A stretch of 64,000 nt of DNA from Combretum micranthum. Lineage: Eukaryota; Streptophyta; Magnoliopsida; Myrtales; Combretaceae. Of this stretch, positions 1 through 10,962 are shown in pieces. The stretch spans positions 62,001-126,000 of the forward strand of contig JAMXBD010002791.1 of assembly GCA_024138025.1 (NCBI GenBank). Direction: 5' to 3'. Position 1 is the first letter of the stretch, and every line of letters begins with the position of its first letter. A model generated the notes under the pieces. The model had not been told where the DNA came from. It saw nothing but the letters and a program-made list of their open reading frames with translations, and did not search any database. A program made the translations under genes and the position numbers.

Positions 1-208
1 CCCCTAGTTAGGGGTATTTGCAGAATTTTCCTTTTTTTATTTCACCTTTTTTTTCTTCTTCTTTTTTTTATCTGCGTCACTTAAACAAAAAGATTAGTAC
101 AACTATTTACAAATATACAAGATATTTATAAAAGAAAGCAATTTAAATATGAAAAGCATAAAGTGGCTAGCCCTCTAAAAAATTGTCCCCAGTGGAGTCG
201 CCAGAGCT
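1..208 (-). mobile_element. Internal 5' edge of a Tat/Ogre-like Ty3 retrotransposon
   Basis: Read on the minus strand this follows the LTR at 209-2212. It opens with a primer-binding site and continues into an AT-rich untranslated leader that leaves the window on the left. No coding sequence is visible. The assignment rests on the adjacent LTR and primer-binding site. The gag-pol part would lie outside the window. Confidence 0.6.
183..203 (-). other. Primer-binding site (tRNA-Arg type)
   Basis: On the minus strand the sequence is TGGCGACTCCACTGGGGACA, five bases after the LTR end. It starts with TGG as expected for pairing with the CCA tail of a tRNA. It resembles the tRNA-Arg primer sites of plant Tat/Ogre elements, from family knowledge. 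It fixes the orientation of the element as minus. Confidence 0.7.
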
Positions 209-2212
209 TGGGTTTTGATTTTCGATTTGATTGCCTTTAATCCAATTCATACTAAACCTTAACCCATTCAATACGAATCCTCGACTAAGAATTAAAGGAA
301 ATTTTAAATTTGAAAATATTTTGGAGTCACCACTCGACTAAAGTCGAGAAAAAAGATAAATCAAAACCAATAGGTAGGTTGATTTCAATTTTGCTACTGA
401 TCCGTGAAAAAAAATCATTTTGAAAACAAGAACAAAAAATTAACTTGAGTCCAAGGGCTAACCTATTAAAACCTAAATGGTTATCACTTTAGCTTTCTAA
501 TTTTAAATTGCTTTCTTTTAAACCTTAATTTCAAAATCTAAACTATTTATAAGGCTTTAACTATTTACAAATTTGTATAAATTTACTTAAACTAAGAGAA
601 ACAAACAAAATCACAAAAATAAATTTTTTACATATTTTGAGTCGCCCATTCAGGTGCCTACGTACCCGCTAATTAGGATCAGACCACACATAGTTCTTTA
701 AGAAAAATTTAGTTTGTTGGTTAATTTTAGTATTTTGAAATCTTATCACTTTAAATTCATTAAGTTTTATGATTTAATAAAAATTATCTAATTTTATGTG
801 ATTCTTACATCTATCAAATTAATTTTGAACAAATTTATAAAAATCAAATTTTCTAGGTGTCAAAACGATTTTTTTTAAACAAACAAATCATATCATAATA
901 TCAATATCACAAAAACTCATGTAAAACTATCACAATTATTTATAAACACAAACTTCACACTATTATCATATATTAACATCAAACAAATATTACTATGATT
1001 AATATTATTAAAACTTTAACTAATTTCACTTATTAATCTATTTATTAATCTATCTCTACGAGAACATATGCTTATTACTAATTATATAATATATACATTA
1101 TATACATATACATATATATATATGGTAAGGAAAACTTACCTGGATGAAGATGGCTCCACATGCAGGAATTGAAGACGGCCAGGGATGAAGACCGCGATAG
1201 CGTGCAGAGGATCGACGAGCGGATGAACGAAGGACGATTTGCGACGACCAGGATTGACGATGATGATGACCAGAAGCAATCCGGTGATAGCAGTAGCAAA
1301 GGCGGAGGGTCGACGATGACGTAGTAGTGGACAACCAATGAAGGCAGATCTGCAAGGATGAGAGATAATTGATTGAGGGCTTTTGAAGTCCTCACAATTC
1401 CGAACAAATCAATGTAAATTAATTGTTCTAATTTTCCTTGCAAGACAAGAAATTTGACGATTAGAATTGAGAACCCTAAATCAAGAACAACTTAAGAACA
1501 AAAATTCGAATTAAAATTAAATTGGATAGAGTTTTGAGAAATTAGACCTTCCTCCTTTCAAAACAGAAGATGAGGAGGGTATTTATAAGCTTAATTCGAC
1601 CAAAACTTTCCTAATCAATTAATCCCAAACTTAAGGTTTGTAAAATATGTTTTGGGCAAAATTTGAATAATCCGAATCAAAACCGATGTAACTTTCCAAT
1701 TAAATGCTATAAATGATGTGTACCTCCTATATTGTAACGTTTCAAATCATTAAATTGCCTAAAAAACAACTTTCACACGTTTTTGAAATTTTTAGGAAAG
1801 TACCAAAAAAGAGTTTTTCCCAAATTTGAAGTTCAGATTTGAAAGAGTAATTATTGATGAAAACATGTGATTTTTATACCAAAATAAACTATTTAATGCC
1901 TAGTTTCCAAATCTGCCTTCGGTTCGTAGAAAAAAAAGGTTCAAAAGTGGGCCGATCGGGCTACCCAACGAAGAAGAAGATGAACTGTAAATTATTTTTT
2001 TTTTCATATTATAAAACTATATTATATACATGTATATTAAATCTATTATATTTATTTTCTTTAATTTGATTTATTTTTCCTAATTTTTATTTCTAATCAT
2101 AATGCTCAAAAATACAAAAAAAAATTATTTAATTTAGCCATATTTGCACTAATATTGACATATAATTATTAACAAATTGACAAAAATAAATTGTTAAAAT
2201 GAGGTGTCTACA
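209..2212 (-). repeat. 5' LTR of a Tat/Ogre-like element (about 2.0 kb)
   Basis: On the minus strand the repeat starts TGTAGACACCTC and ends ACCCA just before the primer-binding site, giving TG...CA termini and about 2004 bp. It contains GGTACGTAGGCACCTGAATG-like text (around 650-670, minus) that is frequent in large plant Ty3 LTRs, and a GC-richer block at 1140-1340. Short open frames inside it have no recognisable domains. The right boundary at 2212 abuts the internal end of another element, so this element probably inserted into that one. Confidence 0.6.
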
Positions 2213-2548
2213 AGATGATTAAGGAATTGCATACTTATATATATATAGGGATAAAGTTGATTGAGTTTCTTTCTTACTTTTCTTGATCTTTTGAATAATT
2301 TTTGCTTTAGAATTCTTCATTAAACATTGTAAAGGCCGATCTACTTGGATAAGTTTTGTGATTTTATAAAAAGTAACTTTAGCATAGTTAATAAGAATGA
2401 TTGAATATTTGAAATGTTGGGGTGATTTGAGCTTAATTTGATCTGGTCATATTTCAATTTATGATTTATCTTCCTATTTGGAAAAGCCTTTCCTGGTTGT
2501 GAATGATGTTTGCTTAAGAACAAGCAAAGGTTTAAGCATTGGGGAATT
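2213..2548 (+). mobile_element. 3' internal end of an Athila-like element with polypurine tract
   Basis: This 336-bp strip ends with CAAGCAAAGGTTTAAGCATT followed by GGGGAATT (to 2548), the purine-rich tract usual directly before the 3' LTR of plant Athila-type elements. A real LTR start (TGATAAG) follows at 2549. The rest of the internal region is not present to the left because a Tat-like LTR begins at 2212; it may lie beyond the window. Confidence 0.6.
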
Positions 2549-4303
2549 TGATAAGTTTATTTTACCCTTTCTATTCATAGGAATTTATGCTTAATTTGAT
2601 GTGTTTTTGGATAACTTCCTATGGATCTGGAATTTTTAATGATTAAATGTTGTTTGTTAACTCCTTAAATCAAATAAAGAAGAATTGAAGTGTTTTTAAT
2701 CAGATTTGGAGCAAAACAACAACAAAACTTAAAGACAGATTCTATTGAGCTCTACAAAAGTTGCTATCGAGGCCTAAACTTCAAGGTAAAATAAGACAAA
2801 TTGGTCTGTCGTGCCCTCCATCAAGCCCTCAACAGGACCCTTGACATACGTTTTGAGGTAATCAAGCCGTGGAATTGAAGAACAAATGTTGTCATGCCAC
2901 ACTATCAAGTCCTAAATTTGACCTGTGACGAATCCTGGATGAAAAAACCGACTTTTGCTTGGAAGAAGAACCTAAGTCGAACCCCAAGTGCCAAGCCCTC
3001 GATGTACTCAATTTATCCCTTGATTGAAGAATGAACAAAAACATAAGCGTTTTGATAGAATGCTCTAGTTGAGGTTGAGCCCTATCTTTCATGCAATATT
3101 CGAGCACTCAACCTATCCCGTGGCAAGTGAATGTGTGAGCAAGTGATGTAGGCATGCACAAAAAGAAAGAAAATAAATTATGTTAAAAAGAATCTACCAC
3201 ATTATAAAATAAATCGTCATATTTTCTATGCCCAAGCTTATAAATAAAGATGTATAGGCATGCAATCTATATGTTGTAACAAAGTGTAAATTCCCTAACA
3301 TAGTATAGAGAGAGAATTATGAGGTGAAAGAATTAGTTTCTTCTTGCTTTATAAATATCGTGTTTTCTAGGTAAAATCATTTCAACCCATTATTTGTAAT
3401 TTCTGTAAGACTATATTCTTAATTGTAATATTCTTCGTTAATTCTACCTCAGAATTCGTTCTTAATTTCTAAAGCCATAGAGAAATAATTTCCGACAGCT
3501 TAAGGTTTGTGAATCTAAATATTGATTCATGTGATTTCAAATGTGCTTTTAATTAAATATTGACCGGATATTTGTAATTAGTGGCTTGATTTTATTTTCA
3601 TGGGTTTAATTACATGGTGCACCTATTAGATACATGTTTGATTTCAATTGAATAGATTGATAAATCATTCTTTTGAATAGATCTATGGCTACTAATGGAG
3701 TTGATCCTAAACACCTTGAGAGAGGAATGGTGAAAACTTTTTTGTCGCTTGTTTTGAAATTCATTACGTTAGTTTCAAAAACAAAGGATTCTTGATCTTC
3801 ATGCGGGTCTTAGTACTGTTGATAACTTGGGAAGAGATTCTAGTGGTCTGCTCTAGACCTAGAGCTACTGACCTTGAGAGAGGCTTTAGCTTACATCAGT
3901 GAATCCAACAGCACAAATACAACAGCATACAACTCTCTTCTGAGTTTGTAAAGAAATCACCTGATAAGGAATTGGTGAAACAATCCCTAGGCTATCTTCT
4001 TGCATTTCTACAAACCTATTTTCTATTTTGCCCTAAGAACATTTATGCATAACAATTAGCGTAGCATAGCTTTCATTTTCATTATGATTTCTATTTTTCT
4101 TTGGCTAGATAATAGACGAAATGTAAGTAAGGTAGATGCAAGGATTTCTTGGAATACAACCTAATATTTTCTATGCTACTTCGATAGGTGCGTTTACCTG
4201 ATATCAGTAGTTACTATCCGAAGTTGAACAAAACTTGTTAGTTTTATAAATTTTGAGAACTTCAACTTCGTGTTCTTTAAAATGTTTTAATCCAACAAAC
4301 TGA
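2549..4303 (+). repeat. Athila-like LTR, copy A (3' LTR)
   Basis: It starts TGATAAGTTTATTTTACCC after a polypurine tract and aligns along its length with minus-strand copies at 47163-48954 and 54898-56664. Shared blocks include the CATAGGAATTT stretch near the start, the CCTCGA/CTCGAC-rich block at 2760-3110 and the CTATGCTACTT...TAGGTGCG stretch near 4170-4195. The right end is set by alignment with copy C and is uncertain by several bases. The purine tract on its left makes it a 3' LTR. Confidence 0.7.
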
Positions 4304-5274
4304 ATGAACTCAACGAGTAGTTTAAAAACCAAAACCAACTAGCAGTATTGCAAGTCTATGCACTATAGTATAATTATACATAATGGACTTGGATGTAGCA
4401 TTGGCACTAGGATTTTACTCCATGTTCCATCCGAAATAAACTAAAGTCTTCATTTCTAACTCTAGGTCTATGAGAGTATTGGCAACAACAGTGCTATTTC
4501 ACAGTTTACATGTGGCGATTATCGATTGAATTATGTATAAATGCAACTAATGCCTAAAATGCTTGAACTCTACCTAAATAAGTAATATTGTCATGGGGCA
4601 AAATGTAAAGGGGCTTCAAATTATATAAATATTATCATTTATTTGGGCTTTACTCTTTGGGTTAAGTGACAAGCCTTAAGTAGTCAAGTCTTATTGGGAT
4701 GATCAAGGGAGATTTAATATGATAGGCTTGGAGTAAAACCCTTAAGACAGGCCTGTTGGTCATGTAGGACCCATCTTTGCTATTGATTGTCAACATGATT
4801 TAAAAAATGACATTGATGGTCAAACTGTATAAATACCTAACTCTCTCCTCATTTAGAAGATAAAAAATTTGATAGAAACACTAAGGTGCTGTCGAATTGC
4901 TATCTCAAGAGATCAAACACTTGTTTGTTGCTATTAGTAGGGGTTTGATGCTTAATAGCTTCTTCACATATCACAAGTGTATTTGAAACGACTGAGATTG
5001 CCTACTCTCCTCCCTACTCTACTTTTCTCTTAATAATTCTTAAAGTGTTATTATATATCACCCATAGCAAACCATGTGTAGTACAATACTCATGCAGCAT
5101 GCATGTAACTACTCATCTCGAATCACACATCACAGAATATAAAATGGTACAAGATGAGGTTAGAATCCACTCATAATATGTAATGCATTGTTAGTTTCTA
5201 CAGTAATTGTGGTAACTACTCTATTATGAATACTTGTGTTATTTATACTTGTAAGTAAACAAATACTTATAACA
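4304..5274. other. Unassigned AT-rich stretch
   Basis: No open frame of note, RNA gene or clear repeat terminus is seen here. It may be ordinary intergenic DNA or degraded transposon sequence. Confidence 0.4.
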
Positions 5275-6575
5275 ATGTTGTCGAAACCAAACTGGACTAA
5301 TCGGTTTGATTCGGTTCAATCAAAACCAGTATTAAAGTGGGTCGATTCATACTAAAGGACCATTTTTAGGCTGAACCGGCTAGATTCGGATGACCTGATT
5401 AGTTCAACTGGGACCTTGTTGACTCGGTGGGTCATCTAGATCAGAATGCACTCTAATAAAAAAAAAAAAAGAAAAGTAAAGAAAAAAGCAGCTAAAAAGC
5501 AAAACGAAGCCAATAGCAATAAGAACGTAAAGTAAATCTAGATCTCCATCTTCTATCCGAAACTTCCAAACAGCTCCATATTTTATCCAATTGCACCACA
5601 CCATCGAAACTGCCAATGCAAGACGACGATGCCATCGACTCCATCAAACCAAACTTGTAACTTAACAACCCCCCCACACACCCAAACCCACCCAACACAC
5701 ACACACACAAAATCAAAACAAATGACGAAATTTACATATTTTTAATTGTTTCCTATTCCTCATTGTTTAAGTAAAATAAACAAGCATTTATATGTGAAAT
5801 AAAAGCTGGTTCGTAGATGTTTACATAGTAAATGTCTTGGGATTATTTACAAGGTTGGAGTTGTTTGCCTGCAGGTTAAGTAATGAATGAAAATTACTCT
5901 GATTTTATTGTTGTCCACTAAGTGAGAGTTGTGAACTGAGAAAATCAATTACGTGTTGGACGAAAAAGGAAAGAAAAATTAAAGTTGGTGGTGGGACCTA
6001 CTTTGCTTTACCTCAAAACTAAAAAGTCAAATGGATTACAGCCTAGCAAGTAGTAACCTACTCATTACAAAAGATGGAGGAGAATTTATCATTAAGATCG
6101 ATTTTTAAGAGGAAGAATTATCACATGAACTTGATTTTAATGACATTACTGAAGAAGTAATAATAAAGATGGTGCTACTTTTGTAATAGCTAATGGTTTA
6201 TATTTCCCCAAATAATAAGGACAATGATACATTTATATTTTCTTGTAGATTATTGCTAACTAATATTGGGGAAAAATATCTCTCAAATTTATTCTTATTT
6301 ATGTGCACTCAATATAGAAATAAGGCGATAATTCATGAAAAAATAATTATATACATAGGATTCATGAATTAGTAGTCCATTTTATATTTAATTAAAGTAA
6401 ATCTAGAGGCTTAAATTTATTTGATCTTATAAATTTAGTACAATTTCTTATTTCTTTTGAAATATAAATTATATTTTTATTTTTTATTGATGCCTGCTCA
6501 ACCCTCGGCTAAACCCAATTAGATCCCTTGACCCTTTTAACATAAACCACATTTGTAACGTTGATTCTATGTTGA
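5275..6575. mobile_element. Possible DNA-transposon relic of a dispersed family
   Basis: The left end (TGTCGAAACCAAACTGGACTAATC...) resembles 20605-20790, sharing the order 'aactggact / ggatgacttg(a)ttag / gggtcat / atgcac'. The reverse complement of the right end (about 6480-6560) resembles the reverse complement of 40585-40705, sharing AAGGGATC, a GGGTTGA block and CAATAAAAAATAAAAATATAA. The inside is low complexity with a C/A-rich run at 5670-5710. No transposase is seen. Boundaries and superfamily are unresolved. Confidence 0.35.
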
Positions 6576-8600
6576 AACTAAACATACTATATTTACTACA
6601 TGTTCTATTTTACAAAAATACATTTTTTTTTATTTCTTTTTAGTAGCCGTCCTAAAACAGGTTGCTCATATTATTACATAAAAATATCAAAACAAGAACA
6701 AAGACTCGGAACACAGTTAGAGAGAAGAATTTAGAGAGGGCGGGAGGAAGAGAGATGGCTGAATCTTGTGCACAAAAAGTAGAAATGTAAAAGCAATATT
6801 CGTGTCCAAAAAAGAAAGAACTTGTGACAACAACGTTTATGTCCGTTTTCTGGGCTGTCTCCCTAAAATCATAAAACATTATGCTTCTTGTTGAAGCCGT
6901 GTAGAATGCGGCCAAGATGAATCATCCACTGTCTGCTTTTGCACAAAATTTTGCCTTTTCACACCACAATGCCAAAGGAATACTAGAAAGGGGAAACTCC
7001 TTTTAATAGTCCACTGAATAAGGGTTTTTAATGAAAGAAAAGCCAAGTACACAAATATAAACCCCTGGAATTACAGATAACTCAAGCATTGAACTTTGGA
7101 ATCCTACAAATCCATTCTTGACTCATGAACACAAGAAAGTGAATCACGCCTAAGAAAATCGAAATTATGATTTTCTTTTTGAAAATTCTCAAGCCAAAAA
7201 TTTATAATCTGGTTTAGAATTGGTAAATCAAAATGAATAGAAAAACGAGTTAAACTGTTTCAAATAACAAAATAATATTTTAATTGTGACTTTAAAATAA
7301 TTACCTTTAATAGAACACTTCAAAAGAAATTTTTGTTTGTGCTCATTGAAGTTTACATTTATTTGATTTTATGACCGGAAGTTATTAGATTCTGATTATG
7401 TATATAGTTCACACAAAGTTTGTACTACATAGTGCATACTGGAGACAGTCAAGTCAATCATTTAACATTAAATAAATATAGTAATTAAAATATTAATTAT
7501 GTTAGTGAATCGATCACATTAGGTATGGTGTGAGTTGTTGGATAGTTCAAGACTGATCCGTCAAAATTAATGACAAAATCACAGAATTTTGTTATACTAG
7601 CTAATTTTATGAATATTGATTCCATTAACTTCTTACAAAATGCAAATAATTGAATTTAGTTTGATATGAAATAATAAATTCATGTGCTAAGTTCAACAAT
7701 AGAACCAAACCTAAAGTTTGATTTGGAGGGAAAATCGGTCAAAATTAGACCATCCCTCCACAGCTTTTTTATCATATATAATTTAGCAATAATTACTTTT
7801 AAGAGGATGTATATTTTCCTTCAACTACAAATAGACAATATGCATTTCAGTTGATACAAAAGGAAAAAGTACTTACCTAATATACATTTGACCAACACAA
7901 ATATAGGCTAGCGGTATGAACACTAATATTCAATTGAATGGAATATGTTTGCCTTTTTTATCCCATATAAAATGTAGTTGGGAAGAAATTTGTACATGTG
8001 ATCCTAAATTTGAATAAAACAAGTTCTTATGAAGGCCACATGTCATGTACAAATAGAGCTGTGGAAAAAAATAAATCAAATCGTGAACCAAACCACATTA
8101 TAAATTTAGTTATTTTTTGAAATCGCTTTTTTGTTATTTTTCAAAAGGGTACGGTTTCCAATTAGGCTTGGAAAGTAAATTATTCGCAGTTCAATGTACG
8201 ACCCCAAACCGAACTGTTTTATCTTAATAAAAACTCAAAAATATTTTTTTTTTATTTATTCTATTAAAAATATTTAATTCTTTTTAAATTTTTTATTTAA
8301 ATATATATCCTTCAGATAATGAAATTAAATTGGTTATATCATGTTTCGATTGTTATAATGTTTATACAAATAAGATAATTTTAGGTTTTAGCTTTTTGTT
8401 TTTGAATTTTTTTCTATCTTACTAATTAGTCTACTTTTATTACATATTTATTGGTTTATATAGTCAATAATGCATTGATTAAAAAACATAACAAATTGAA
8501 ATATGCACCTCATATTGGAATAATATATTCTAATTTTATCGAGTCTCATATATCATTGTAGTTTATGATAATTCAAGAGAATGGGATAATTATATGGAAG
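6576..8600. other. AT-rich non-coding stretch
   Basis: Nothing beyond short open frames and homopolymer runs is visible. I see no domain, RNA gene or clear element end. Confidence 0.4.
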
Positions 8601-8620
8601 AAATTGTATTATTATCAACT

Positions 8621-8830
8621 TGTCCAAATAAAAATTATGTTAATACAAATTACACAAAAATAATTATCAAAATATCGATACAAAATTACAAGTAAGACAT
8701 GCAACTTGAGTACAAACAGACGCAATTTAGTTATTTGTACATAAATTGCATATAGTATTGCCTGTAATTTAGTATTGATATTTTAGTAATTATTTTTATA
8801 TAATTTTTATTTAGATAATTTTTTTTTTTA
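8621..8830. repeat. Foldback (inverted-repeat) element
   Basis: The left arm, about 8621-8694 (CCAAATAAAAATTATGTTAA...AATTATCAAAATATCGATAC...), is imperfectly complementary to the right arm, about 8762-8820 (GTAATTTAGTATTGATATTTTAGTAATTATTTTTATATAA...TTTATTTAGATAA), with a loop of about 65 bp. This is the architecture of a small foldback MITE. No unambiguous target duplication was found. Confidence 0.5.
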
Positions 8831-9840
8831 AAGTTTACAGACGTGTTTCACCTCTATTATATGGTTATAGTTTTATGAGAAATAACCATAGAATGTATTT
8901 TTATTTTAAGAATGGAAAAACGATTTGAAGGGCAAGCCGAATTACATTTTTTTTTTTCAATCGAGAAAATTTCTAGTCAAAGTATATTTAAATTGAAAAG
9001 AAAATTCGAACCAAACCGCACTGCCACCGCTATTACAACGACCATTGACAATGTAATCGGAAGAGAGCCAACACGGACTAGCCGACATTGTTAGCATTCA
9101 AATGTTGTAATTAACATCTATTGTTGGTTTGTATAAATTATACGGTAAAACAAGTGCCAACCTACTTCTTGAAAAAAAATTACACAAATATAAGCTACAT
9201 GAAAATAATTATAAAAATACTAATACAACATCTTATGTTGAGCATGCGATTCATAATTTTCTACATGAATCACTTGTTACGGATGTGATTCAACTAAAAA
9301 TTCTACAATGCTGAATCACATCTACAACAATTATATTTATGCATTACAATTCATTTCCACGTGAATAGTTCTTAGACAATACAACACATGTATGTTATAT
9401 GTGAATCACCTTTATAACATACAATTTATATTTATACAAAAATCACATATTATAAATATGATTCGTGTAAATTTCACAAATACCTAAATCACATTTACAA
9501 AATACCATTTCCACAAGTATTTTGAGAATTAATTTTATATAGTTTAAATTTATATAATTTTCTTTTAAAAATTCGATAATCATATAATTTCCATCCAAAA
9601 GGACACCACACACTCCATCGTGATTTTAACAAAATTAACAACGAAGGTATCAACATTAGAGGAATCTCCCCAATAAAAAGCTAAGATCAACATTGTTAAA
9701 AGTTACGTCAATTTCCCCACGAGCAATATCTGTTTGCAATAAAGCATTCTTGACGCCATCTTTATCATATGAACATGGGGAGGGAATATCATTACATAAC
9801 GTCAGATCCAAAATGCAGAGATGATATACCTGGAAGAGCA
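8831..9840. other. AT-rich intergenic DNA downstream of the MBD gene
   Basis: Short open frames here lack domains. The words 'aatcacatt/atca' and 'acatttacaaca' recur between 9240 and 9500 on both strands, suggesting a decayed small repeat. No gene is supported. Confidence 0.4.
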
Positions 9841-9849
9841 TATTGAGCA

Positions 9850-10123
9850 CAAAATGTCACTTATTCATACATAGATGCACATGATACTATTCTTGTCCAG
9901 TATTTGACTCGACAACGCAATGTTACAGTGGTCACATCATATTACAAATCTCCCTAGGACAACTTGAACTACAGAGAGCCTAATCTATGATTGTTTACAC
10001 ATCTCAATATCCAATCAGATAACTACAACATAAACTACAGTCATCCAGACATTCACACAATTCTGACAGAGGCTCAGGAACAAGTGAGGAGACACTAGAA
10101 ATAAACTACAATGGTACAACTTC
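9850..10123 (-). other. 3' untranslated region of the MBD gene
   Basis: It follows the stop codon of the last coding exon on the minus strand. It is T-rich and contains TTTGTAATATGATGTG and an AATAAG hexamer variant (GTATGAATAAGTG, about 9860-9870) that could serve as polyadenylation signal. The exact cleavage site is inferred only. Confidence 0.45.
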
Positions 10124-10962
10124 TCAAGCCTTGACCTCTCCAGGTCCACTACCATGGCCACCATTCTGGATAGCTTCTTCCACTTTATTGGTTATTTCAT
10201 TCACACTTGCATTGTTATATTTCTCGTCACTCCCGTTTGGTGCTGCTCTATCCACCACCTCAGGTTCTGGCTCAGAAGCCTTTTGCTGGTCTTTACCATC
10301 CTCACCCTCAGCTTTATTATGCCCCATGGTCTCTTTCAGCTTGTTCTGTTGAGCAGAACCATCGATTCTCTCAGGCTGAGCGTGTGGTTGTTCGACCTTA
10401 TTTTCTGCTTGTATAGGCTCAGCGTGTGGTTGTTCAACCTTCTCTTCTGTTTGTACAGGCTTCTTATGCTCGTCAGCAGTTTTCTTGGCCTCTTCACCTT
10501 CTCCTGATTTGGCATCAGTTTCACCTTTGGTTTCTTCAGCAACACCAGTTTCCACATTTGTATCCTGTCCTTTGCTGTCCTCTTGCTTTTCATTCAGCTT
10601 CTCCTCTCCTTATCAGCATCAGCAGTTTCTTCCGTTTTTTCAGCATCTTGCATTTCAGCTTCTTTGGTCTCCTCAGCTCCTTCAGGAGCTTCATCTCCTT
10701 TCTCTCCTTCTTTGAAGCAGATCTCCTGGCTTTCTTCTTTGGGGGCTCAGTTTCAGGCGGTGGAGCTGCTTTGACCTTCTCACTGATTCTGCTGATCTTC
10801 TAGGAGTCTGCCTGTGCCCCAGTCAAACTCTGATACTACAGGGCCACCAGGGTGTGCTTTTAGGTACTGATCCAATTGTTTCCTGGTGTGGATCTCTTCT
10901 CCAGTAGGAGCAGTGAATACAATTTCATTTTTCTTTGGAGTTCCACTTTTCTTGATCAAATA
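10124..10962 (-). CDS. MBD10/MBD11-like methyl-CpG-binding-domain protein, last coding exon (frame broken)
   Basis: The exon starts after a CTGCAG acceptor (AG ends at 10963), in phase with exon 1. It first gives [13 protein letters not shown], then [28 protein letters not shown] and SEFDWGTG, the C-terminal half of the plant MBD. A basic stretch with an [13 protein letters not shown] nuclear localisation signal and a long Glu/Lys/Ala-rich tail follow, ending ...GSGPGEVKA and a stop. Four one-base losses near 10809-10812, 10790-10792, 10705-10707 and 10601-10610 move the frame each time, although family-like protein continues after each. As written, translation stops after the MBD (...LLEDQQNQ). 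The tail from 10555 down is uninterrupted and contains two copies of a 14-residue repeat. The complete product would be about 300 residues, near the size of Arabidopsis MBD10/11. Family members are nuclear chromatin proteins. Either the gene is decaying or the assembly carries indel errors. Confidence 0.85.
10374..10457 (-). repeat. Two tandem 42-bp (14-residue) repeats in the MBD protein tail
   Basis: Units 10374-10415 and 10416-10457 encode the related segments [14 protein letters not shown] and [13 protein letters not shown]. The period is a multiple of three, so the copies stay in frame. The region is acidic and likely disordered, where such copy-number change is tolerated. Confidence 0.8.

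Noticed and set aside
1078..1443. Small protein gene in the first LTR
   Set aside because: The minus-strand frames lie in a GC-richer LTR block, have no domain and overlap in two frames, as expected by composition.
10131..10803. Plus-strand open frames opposite the MBD last exon
   Set aside because: They are antisense shadows of the Glu/Lys-rich tail, giving Ser/Phe/Leu-rich text with no domain.
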